In this document: piece after piece, positions 47,301 through 59,300 of the stretch
Numbering within the stretch: position 1 is the stretch's first letter
How the letters are laid out: each line of letters opens with the position of its first letter
Assembly (NCBI GenBank): GCA_010645155.1
Contig: CM021313.1
Location: 3,587,466-3,651,465, forward strand
Length of the DNA: 64,000 nucleotides
Direction of reading: 5' to 3'
Source: Tigriopus japonicus
Taxonomy: Eukaryota; Arthropoda; Copepoda; Harpacticoida; Harpacticidae
The notes under the pieces: model-generated
What the model was told of the DNA's origin: nothing
What the model saw: the letters and a program-made list of their open reading frames with translations, nothing else
The model's database searches: none
Program-made: the position numbers and the translations under genes

Positions 47301-50300
47301 TGGCACCGTGTGTTAGCCTACGAATGCCAATATCTATCTTAGTGTATCTAGAACCGTCCAAATAAACAAAAAAGACAAATGAATTTGCCCTATTAGATGA
47401 AAAAGACAATAAAATTGCCCAATTTGACGAAAAAAGACGAATAAAAATCCCTTTTAGACGAAACTTTCTTGGATCTTTGCACTTCGAAAATCGTTTCTGG
47501 TTTGCGAGAAGTTTTGGCTAAAAATGTTTGCCGCTTTCACCAACTAAAAATCTGCTCTCTACTGATGACCCAATTGGTTGTCCAACTTTTACAAGTCTTG
47601 AAATCTGTGTAGCAAAAGCTCAAGCCCTGTCTCCCATTCATCTCAAGCAATCATTGATAAATCACAATGTCAATATCTACAAAAATAGTCAAAGTTTTAT
47701 CTAAAGTGGACCTTTTAATAGGTAATGTAGCGTTAAAAATTCAGCTTTGGCTTGGGCAACTCATACTTCATATTTTTAGGTTTGTTATTAAAAGGATAAA
47801 TTCTTCTTTGTCTTGATAACAGTTTGTAAAAAACACAGAAAATGAAAACTGATCTCAGGATTTTTACCAAAATTTACCAAGTTTGTTGGCATGCTCTAGA
47901 CTTTTCGTCCCCAATAAATCTTGGCTAAATTCGTCCAACTTCACTTTCCTCATCCGGAATTCGTTTCTAATTCAGTGGTTACTATTACATAACTTTTGGA
48001 TGTAAATGAAGCAACAAATTCGTTTAATTTCCTTGTTTATCGTACGTTTATTCGTCGCAAACTCCTTTTGTAATTTGGGACTTGATCCAGAAAATTGATA
48101 GTTTTTGATCAATTGGAAAAAAGCAACACATCTTTGTTGCGTCAGATGAAGTCTTTGTTTCTCAATATCTGATTGGACAAACTCATTTGGGTATGCACAA
48201 TAGTCTTCCTTTGCATGCCCTAATCTATTCGTCTCGATCGATGCACCCATTGTATGGATTGTATCCTTGCAATTAATTAAAATGAAAATCAAAAAGACCT
48301 TCTTACGCAATAGGTGACTTGCAATTTCGCCCCTTTTATTTTCATTTCCTTTGACGTAACTTCATTGTGTAGGTCTCTCAACCTCCATGACTTGAATGAA
48401 AAGGTGATTATTAACGCTTTAAGCTCGTTACGTTATTTTTTGGAGCAAGGTCTCTACGTCCTTTTGACGCTATATTTGCTGTTCCTTTCTAAGTGAGTTC
48501 AAAACCAAGAAAAAAGCAATCAAAATAATTTAAGTACTTCTTTTACTCACTTTTTTAGTGAGTCGTCAAAACAAGTTAAAAATATGGGTGGTAATTTTAT
48601 CAATATTTTGATTGCAAAAACACTAAAACCACACAATAAAGACTATTTTGAACGGAGTTTTTCTAATGATAATCTTTTTTGCTTTATGATGCTACAATTG
48701 GGTACATTTATGGAATTTTGTCAGGTGTTACACAATTTTAAACGAACAATATAGTTTTTATGTGAATTAAGTTTTCATTCAATGGTACAATTTTATCTGA
48801 CCTTTACATTTTTCAGGCCAATTCTGATTTGCATTCCAATGAAGTAATCGTTATGAAATATAAGTTTTACGACGCAAACTAAAAAAGCTTTATTTATTCA
48901 AAATAAAGTACATGTGGCAAAATTTTTGATATGGAAAATTTACCATTGAAAACAATTACTTGCCCTATCTATAGATTTAGCAATCGATTTCTCAAGCTTC
49001 ACACGTCCTACATGAAAGTTTTCTTGAAGACACGTGAATTTGGCAGTTATAAAAGTGATTGATTTCTTGCCAAACAAGTATTATGTGGAGGGCTTACAAA
49101 GAAATGACACTCCAAAAATACTTGTGAGTCAGCAAGCCTGCACTCTGTGTGCAATGGGATTTGATGTTGAACACGCTAAGTTACGTGATTCACAACCCAA
49201 ACTTGTGTTTTAGGGAGTCAGTGGCAAAATTGCTCATTCAGCTGCTTTGGTTGAACAAGAGCAATGTATGATGAATCAAGTCACTTGACACCCTTGCTGC
49301 CGAATCCAAGAAGTGTGTTCAAAACAAATCTCTACTGACTGTACTGGAGTAACACTTCTCTGTTAGCCCTCTAGTATTATGGTAGGTATAGACTACTTTC
49401 AGGTTCTGAAATGCTTATGGCAACTCCCAAACTTAGGACCAAAATTGCCTTTCTTTAGAATACTTCAACAGGTACACTACTTAAAACATACACTAAGTTT
49501 CCTTTCATTTAAAATGGTAAATTCAAGGTGGGTCACAAATCCTTCAAACTTCATTTTGTATTTCAATGTCAATTATCTTTTGCTTTCTTCAAGCCAATTT
49601 CCAATCAGCAAAGAATTATTTGCGTATTTGAACTTTCATCAATGTTTTTGGTTTTCCGAACATTGATTGCTTTATTTGGTCATAAAAATATCTGCCAAAG
49701 CTTCTCCGTTTTGGAAAAAAAACATTTTTCAAAAAAGTGATCTACCTCAATTAACAAAATTCATGGTTGGAATCATTTTTCCACTAAAAGGTTACAATTG
49801 TAATAAAATTGCAAGACTCCCCTTGCTTGCATTTTGAATGTGGCTCCTTCTTCACAAACAAACTGGATTGATAAAGATCCACTTTTTGCATCCTTTCAAA
49901 GTTGTGACAAAATGTCTAACAAGTTAAAAGCAACGTGAAAAGTAAGGTACGTAGATTGCAAAAATTTGTTAAAGTTGTCTGGAAAAACTCAAGTTTCATT
50001 TTTGAGGGGGAAAATAAGACACAAAGAGACATGATCTCGAAAAAAATAGCTATCATAATGTTAGGTCACATGTTGCCGCAAAAAGTTAATTTCCCCGAGT
50101 GGATATATAACTGTAAAATGACAGAAGAGAATGGTTTGAAAGTTCATATTTTCGTGAAACCATCTTATGCTCTTTAAAATGTTGTACGTTATCACTTTAA
50201 AGCAAACATGAATTGATCTGTCAAATTCTGGTTCAACCTTAAAACGCTTGAACATTTGAACTTGTTAGAAAAGACGTTTCTTCGTCCGTTATAACTTATT

Positions 50301-53300
50301 AGGGTATGTTTGAAAAGGATTGAGTTCATTGAGTGCAAACACACAAGACCGTTGTCCCCAGGCAATGAAACCCCATTGCCCGCTATAATCATTTCTTATG
50401 TAATAGACCATGTCAAAGGAAGCCTTCTATTACAAGTATTGACTCGCCACATTGAACTCACTGACTACTGAGACTTACAGTGGTTCAATACATTGAAAGA
50501 CAAAAGATCAAATCGGTGGGGGTTCTTCTATCAGCTGTCGAGATTTATTTCTACACATTGAATAAACCTTAAAAACCTTAAACCTTAAAAACCCAAAACA
50601 AAACATAAAATGCTCCCCCGAAGCATGATTTTATTTGCATTTTTATTTGCATTCTGTGCCTTTTTAATTTGCATTTTGAAGAATATTAAAGGCATTTTTA
50701 TTTGCATTACATTCCCTGGCCTAATTATGACCTTGCAGTCAGGTTTTGTTTTAAGATCCACATATTATTGACACCCTGGGCCTCTTGGAACATTTATGAA
50801 AAATGCTAATGTTTTCATTGCCATTGCCTTTCTCTTCTCTTAGTATTAAATCTTGTGCCCTTAAAAGAGTCAACAGGCATTATTGGTCTTTGCATAATTT
50901 CCAATGCAGTTCCGGATTACCTTTCGAGGCCTACCACTTTTGGATAAAGTACTAGAATGATACCGCGTTTAAAAGCGGTTGTGACAAACGCTAATGAGAA
51001 ATTCAAATTGTGGAAAGTACATTGTGAGAGGGGTGCATGAAAGGGAGAGTACAAGGCTCATTTCTCAAGGTTTCCATGCATGCAAATCAAATTTGGGTTG
51101 GCCCCAGGCTAACAATTAATCATTGGGGGATGGGCTACACCTTAGCAAAGACTCCTAGCTGCCAAAACAACAGGAAGGAAGGAAGTTTCCCCGTCTTATC
51201 CCATCTTGCCTCCTATCAGTTGTTCAAGGACGACATTCGCCAATGAAAATTCTCGTTCAATTCCAGAGCTATCTACATCAATATGAATCAATGAAAACTG
51301 GTGTTTGCGCGTGTGACTCGCTAAAATTGTAAAGTTTGGCAAATAGCAAATTACGAAAAGAACCTTGGGAGGCGAGATAGTCATCGTCGGCTTGAAAAAT
51401 GGTGTGTGCTTACATAACCAATCCAGATCTCTTTCAACTTGGCTTTTGTCTGTCTTTAGGATAACAGCAAGTTTGAATGCAAAAGTAAACAGGTGATTCC
51501 AAAAACTGGTCAACACTATATCTTGTTGTTAGAGCTAAAAAAAGTAGTTTTCAGGGGGAGAACGAACTCTTTTTCGATTGGTTTCGCTCAACAACGTGCT
51601 ACCACGCTAGCTTGATGGTTTTGTGGGGTGGTCACTGATTTCTCACAAACTAAGCACGTGCGATCCTTGGTTTTCCAATGAATGCCAATTTCTAGAATAA
51701 CATTATTATTTTTGTGCTTCTGCGGGCTCGAAACAGTCGAACTTGCGCCAATTCCTTTCATAACGCAATTGATCTAAATGTCAATTATATTTGTTTTTAA
51801 ATCAATTAAATGCAATTAACAAAATTTATTTTCATATGCAATTATTTACAAATAAGATTAGTTTCAAAAATTAATTCTTAGTTAAAATTAAAATAAAAAT
51901 AATAAATAAAATTAAAATAAAGTTATTTCTTAATTTAAAGGAAGCCAGAGTGGCCGCGCGTATTAATGCGTACGTATAAGAGCCGAGTGTAAGTGCTTCC
52001 CCAGACGCAGTAGGTTCGAATCTTGTTGGGGGTCGAATTGAAACTGTCGGGAGCAATCCTTGTTTACATGGAATCGCATTCCTTGTAGCGGTAGTAGAAA
52101 ATCCGCAACCAATTAAAAAAAAAAAAAAAATTCAGTTACGTTAAATTACAATTTAATTCCTTTTTTTTAAATCATTTGCTCTCAATTCTTTCATAAGGAC
52201 AAAATGCAAGAGAAATGTATATCAATGTACACAGTAAAACATTGTTAATTTGTGAATAAAATGGCTGAATACTTGTCCTAGATGGTTAAAAGGTATCAGT
52301 ACTTAATTATTGAAAAATCTCAATTCCATTGACTGGAACACAATTAATTAAAATGTGATTAATTACAACTACTTTGAAATATTATTGTAATGACATGACA
52401 GGTCTGAAAACCAGATGTTTTCCACCCTTTAAAAGCTGTTTTTTGCATTGTTTAATTTCCAATCCTGTGGACCCCTTTCAAGGAGCTTTGTGACATCAGA
52501 CTCTTTTTTAGGACGTCACTTGCAGCAACAATTACCACCTCTCAAAAGACAAGATTTTGCCAACTTTCACAAATTTTGGATGCCTTTACAGTAGTCCAAG
52601 CTATCAATTATCTTAAACCTGGTCTCACTTGTAATATTGGTCTTTTTGGGCGTTACAAAGAATGACCGTTTTTCATTGTTGAGAACTGACCATGGATCAG
52701 TTCTGCACATACACACCACTTACTTGGAGTCTTATGAACCCTTCTGAATTAAGAATACAGCTTAAAATCAAAATACAAGATAACAACTACAAAAAAACAA
52801 AACCACGACTCAGTTGTCACTTGGGTCTGGGAGGTTTAGTGAGTGGTGTTTAAAAAGGCATTCTTGTTCATAAATTCATTGGGAAAATTGTCTCATCGTT
52901 TTCGCACAATGGACAGGACTATTGAATATCAGCTTCAATTTTCTTTCACGGAAAAAAGATTGTTAGTGATAAACATCAACTTTTTTCGAAAACCGCACAG
53001 GTTTAGCGTCCCTTCCGCGCCCCTCATTTTCCACCCTCGTCAAAAGGTGCAATTGGGGAGAAAGATTTCTTTCCTAGTCGGTTGAATCTAGTTTCATTCA
53101 GCTGTTCAACATGTTTGGATTTTCTTCAATGACGGTCAGTGGTTCATTTATTTTGCATTCACCTTTAGTTTAAGACCAAAACAAGTAGTTTTTACTGCTG
53201 AATAACTCTGGGTTTTTGACAAGAGACTTCCTCTCAGATCATATAACATAATAACAGTTACGCTAGAACGAATTGTCGCTTAAAACGATTACTTGGAAAG

Positions 53301-56300
53301 GTTACAAGGAGTGAATGGGATTGATCTCATTTAGCCGTTGTTGCAACACTTCTCTCATCTCCAAATTTGGCCAAGATGTACAGTTACCATTGATGAAAAC
53401 CAGGCACTTCCTGCAGAATGAAGAACAATTGCCTTTACGTAGATCGGCGAGTTCTTACGAAGATTTGGCATATTCGGGGTAACTCTCTTTCAAATAACAT
53501 TTTGTTGAATGACACTAAGATGGGCAGTTTATTTTATATTGAATGGGCCATTTTTAGTCAAATATTGATTTAAGGCAATGAAACCAAGTCGTCAAATATT
53601 TGAATAAATGTTTGGATCCAAGTCACTTTCAAATTATTCAACTTTGCAACTTCAAATGTGATAAAGAAACGATGACTTGATTTTTCAATTGATATTAAGA
53701 TTCGATGAGGAATTACGGTTCTTGACCATTTTTCTTTGACAGTCGAGAGAGTTTAATTTGGACATCCGATTTTACAATGGCATCCTTTTATAACACAAAC
53801 AAAAAAGTAGTTGGTAATGGACCAAAAGGGCTCCAAAAGCACTTGCCAACAACAATATAACATTCATTAAAATTCGTTTAGAAATGGGGTAATGTGGACC
53901 AAAAACGAATTTACGGTAATCTGAAATAATGCTGTAAAATCACTTTGTAACCTTTTTTCTTTCTTCCGAAACCGCACTTTTATAGTGCCATAATACTTTC
54001 GGTTTCGGTAGGCATGACCGAAACCGAAATTTTGGCTGTAATTTCGGCCGAAAGCGCTTTAGGTCTATCAGTATTAGAATCTTTTGTGATCTACACTAAG
54101 ATAATCAGTTTCTAAATAAGTTTTTGGTGTTGACTAAGTTTTGAAAAATATCACCTAAATTGTTAAATCTTGGCCAAAACTGTGGCACTTTTTGTTTTCA
54201 CCATTCAAGACTAATATGTAGAGGGTGAAAAAAGTTTTTCAGCTAAAAACGGGAAAAAATTGACGACCTTTTTAAGGTCAGAGTAAAATTAAAAAAAAAG
54301 TTTTTTTTTGGGTCTGAATAACGTGAAAAGAAGATTTTTTATTCAAAATTTCTACAAAATGCAAGAATAAGTTCCAAAAACCCCCAAAAAAGTTTTTCGG
54401 GCAAAAATGACCAAAGTTAAAACTTTTTAATCCTTGCTCTATTAAGATGGATAAAGTTCCGGATCTACTTAAGATTAAATTGCCACTAGGGGACGCCATC
54501 TCTGCAGATCAATGACATTCATTAACTAATTACGTATGAAAACGATTAAAAACTGTCATTGATTACTTAGTCTATCTCCCAGCGAAAAAAGCACGCTGTC
54601 TGGAGATTCAACCAACTCATTTGCTTTGCTAAGTGTCTGGAACGGGATGGAAAGGGCTTTAGTTCGGGCAGGCGATTACCTCACACTTCTGTGACTCAAA
54701 ATGGCTTACTTCTACCACTTCATGATCACCTCTGTGAATGCAATCAGGATCCGCGTTCTCGTTGATCAAAGACACTTAACATAGTTGGACCATAAAAGTT
54801 TGTTTGGATCTAACTTTAAAAGGAATGGTCTGAGTTGAAAATCTCATAACTTTATATTTTTACTTACTCATTCACCACAGTTTAAAAAATGCTTTTGATG
54901 AACATTTTTCTGAAAACTCAAAATGGTCCTTCAAGCAACAGCTGACTGGGAGGTCACAGTGCTACTAAAACACCAAAAATGCACCCTGACAAAAGTTCTC
55001 GAGCTTCTCGGAATGTAAATAACACAACAAAACTGAATTTTGTGCCCCACCGCTTGGAGGTTGTATGTATATTTTCCATTGGTGGCATTAATGGGACTCT
55101 AGACAAACAATTATTAGTTCAGCCAAGTTTCCAACATATTCAAAATCAAGTGAAACCTCACTTGTGTACCTTATGCAGTACATGGTTTTCAAATAACAAC
55201 CTTTTGTAAATTAGTCTCTTCGGAATCCTCATGTACAAACACACCCTGAAATGATCACATTTGATATTTTAATAGATTAAAAATCTATATTAAAAATATT
55301 AAAGTAGTAAATATTAAAAATCTGACTCCAGAGTTAAAAAGATTAAAACGCACCAATGTTAAAGCTTGACACTGACTGTACGGCCATGAAGAACATTGCA
55401 TTCCATTTTGTGCCAACCTTTCCCAACAGCGTCTGCGGTACACACACACTCCTTCCTCCTGATGGAATGTGATGTTCTATTGCTATTTTTATTAGTTGTA
55501 CCCCTTGAACACGTACTATGTTTACCTGAGTGTGCATGTGCCCAAGCATCACCATCATCATCATCCTTCTTCCTTGAGGGTTTTTTCGCCGACTACTCAG
55601 TAGTATTGATCAAGAGGATCGTACAAGTTTGACCAAGCTCAGTTTGAAACTGATCGCGAAGAAGCTTGCTGCTCATAACTCACGTCTTGAAGAGGTCTTC
55701 TCAAAAGTCAACTAAAAGCTTTTGCATCTTGCACCAAAACACATTCAGTGGCCTATTGAAATTGAGAAATATTTTCGGACTTCAGCTTGCTTCACAAAGA
55801 AATCCACAATGACGGTAGGTCAAACGATAAGTTCACACAGTACAAGAAAATCGTTTCTTGATCTTGAACCTGTGATCGAGTTCACTTAAGGCTCTTTCTG
55901 AGGGTCAAACTTAGGATGACCCAAACAAACAAGCCTTGGAAAAAGCATTCAAATATTATTTTTACTTATTATACCTTTGGAGAAAATGAGTAGGTTAATG
56001 CATTTGAAAGATGTGACTATGAGTTTAGGTCAATGATGGTGATCAATCCATGATTGTAATGAGCTTTGATAAAGAGTTTAGTGACTACCAAATCATCATT
56101 TAAATATCATGGCATACTGTGAACAAAGTAATTGGCCAATTGACAAGCGCATGATTAACAGATCATTCGTTTGTCAAGATTTGCCATTTTCAGAGCTAAA
56201 TTTAAGCCTCATAGAATTGGATCAACTCTTGTATATGAAAGCCAAAAGTTGACTATTGTGATACAGTTCACATAAATGACTTTAAACACTGTAGAAAAAA

Positions 56301-59300
56301 TGTATCACAAACCACCATGGTTTGTTTACATTCTGGGATTTCTTCAACTTATTTTGTAATGATTCCTAGGTTATCACAAAATCAAAACGCCACATGAAGA
56401 AGGGACTCTCATGAAAAGGCTTGTGCAATATCTAGTAACAAAACTGGTCTTGGTTTCATTCAACTCTCTGAAAAACAGAAACCATTCAAATACCTGACTC
56501 AACAATTTTTTTTGAAAAGTTCTCAACAAATTCAATTCACATCCGTTCAACTCTAGAGAACTTGATAGAGAGCATGATAAATAGGGATGGGCATAAAGCG
56601 CATAAATACTTTTCGCAATTATGGCCAAACCATTGAAAAGGCAAAAATTTCCTTTTCATTTTTGAAAATTGTCAACTTGTGGGAATTACTTATTTAGATT
56701 TGAAAATTTAGTACTTGTTAATAAATTTTGCAAAACTCAGTCAAACAAGAAAGGTAGAAATCTCAACGAAAATGTTTTGTCAAAACTTAAGATCACAATT
56801 ACTGTATACCTGAAAAGAAGAATATTTTCCGTCCACAGTGACATCTTTCCTAATTCAATTGGTGTTTGTATAGTTTTTTGTTAAGGAATCAAGTTATTAA
56901 GTTATCTTTAAGTCGAGTTTTAAGATTGATATTCTGCTTTCAGCTTATTCCCAAATCAAGGGGATATCTGCTCACCAAATTGCTTACCTTTTCATTAAGT
57001 AAGATCAACGCAAAACAAAAGAAAACTTTACTTTAAACGACCAAAGTGGAATGCATTTTGTAATATCGATGATTCTCAACAAAGGCCAGCGTATTATTGA
57101 TTATCTAATGATAATCGTAATAAAATAATTTTCGATTTTGACCTTTTTCTTCAATCCATTTTGTGATTATGAACTGTTTTTGTGCGGTTTTGGGTTACAA
57201 AAAACATTTTTATTTGCGCTTTTTGCCCGCCCCTAATAACAAATAGTATGAAATAGCTGCTTTTTAAAGTTTTGTGCTTTTTTTATTTCAGTCCAATAAG
57301 GGGTAATCAAAGCTGAAAATAAGAATAATGTCTCCATCAGCAGCCAAAGTATTCTTACATCTATAGATATTCGAACATCCAGTTTTGACTAGAGCACTAT
57401 AATAAAAGAGTATGATCATAACGTGCACCATCTAGTTAATTTCATGCAACAAGTGCTCACAGTTCCCATTACACAATTTTTTGAAGATTACAATGGTCCT
57501 TCATCAGTTTAGGGCAAACTAAAGTGCCTTCTTTTTAGGAACTCCAAAAAGAACTTTATTTTTTTCTGATGAATTTTGGCATAAGTCATGCCTGAATTAC
57601 CTTTTTAGTTGTCAGATTTCCATGCCAATTTGACAAGGGTTTTACAAATAATTGCAACCAATAACCACCACAGGTCCATTAATAATACTCAGTCAACATT
57701 TTAAGCACACTAGTTTGTCCAAGACTGATGAATGACCATAGCGATCTTCGAAAATATGTGTATCATGGGAACGGCGAGCTGTTGCCGCATGAAATCCACT
57801 AGATGGCGCACTCTATGATCGTACTCTTTAATTATATGTGCTTCTCATAAAGCTACTGCTTATCAAGAGTTGCTGATTTGTGCCAATGAAATTGGTGATG
57901 ACCCCTGTTCGCTTACTTAATGTGATTGCCTCTTGTACTCCACCCAAAATTCAATCTTTGTACCCTTTTCCTACAACACGATTTGTAGGTGCTATCAGTT
58001 TGACCAAACCCGTTTTCAATTTCGATTTTTCGATCCTATTCCAATTAGGAGTATTGCCACTACATAACTTTTGCTCGTGCATGTTTCGGGAGTACTTATT
58101 TCCTTGACCAAGCGCAATTAACCGCTCTCTTGTGACCTTTTGAGGCCTAAATAGAGAGGTGGAATGCATGGTTGGATAGTTGCCAATATCGCTTAGGTCG
58201 CTTTGGCACTGACTTTTCCTCCAAACCCGCTTCGGTAATTGAGTGTGAACAATGGAGCTCAAAAGTCCCTCCTGAAACATTCAATCTGCCCTTAAGGCAA
58301 TGCCAATCCCAGCATGACCAGCATCATTTGTCTTATGGGCACACATTTTCATATTATAGCAGATCACAATAGGACATTAATCATATCCGGAAAGTGATTG
58401 TTGCCAACTAGAGACCGGGTTATTTCTCCATTTTTTGTGTGGCCAAATGCTTGAGTGATTTTCAAGCAGCCCTAAAGCGAGAAAAAGTGTTGTGCCTCAG
58501 TCCATTAACTTGCAGGATCCTAATTTGCAGGTTTTTAGCAAATTACCCAGGACAACCGAGGTTTTTTAATGACATTCAAGTAGAGTTTTGATTTTCAAAG
58601 AGCGTTGTTGCTTATAATAACGTCAATTACAAATGTGATTGCTTTTGTTTCTTTATTTTTCATTTAACCAAACTCTCTGCGCAACATGATTCTTTTATTA
58701 GTTTGATGCAAAATTTCATTCAATGAAGAATTGTTCTGATTTTTTGTATTCTGTATCATTGACTACTATTTGTTCTTTTACAGCATCCCCGTTTTTGTTG
58801 GCTAAAAACCATTTACTTCACTTAACTTTTGCACCATTGGATTTGTTTGCCATTGGCAACTTGCACTAAAGTTTTAACCAATATAAGGAAAGGTTCTTAA
58901 AGTTATGTTTCGTGTGAATAGATCAATTTTTGAACAACTGTTTTTTAGGAAGATTCAGAACAACCACAAAAATAGGAAAATTAGGGAAATTTCAAAGCGA
59001 AGAATTCATTCTGTGTTCATTTCAAAACCATGCAAAAAAGGTGTAATCTGTTCTTTTATTTTCAAGTTTGTCTTTCACTACATCTTTTGCTTTGTTATAA
59101 ATGTTGTCTTGTGTTGCTTTTATAATCCCAAAGTTTTAGAACTATCATTGTAATAAAGTTTAATACTGGAGGCTTGAATAAAGCTCAAGGTTGCAATTTA
59201 TTGCAAATAATCTAAATGTACCAAGATAACTCTAAAGTGTCACAAGTTGCAATTTGCAACTTTATCCCAGCCCCACTTATTAAGAATATTAGGGAAAAGT

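Noticed and set aside
57951..58280. 109-codon ATG-started open frame on -
   Set aside because: Plausible-looking composition, but no recognisable domain, no promoter or polyadenylation context, and it lies within the inferred repeat-rich intron. Not strong enough to annotate.
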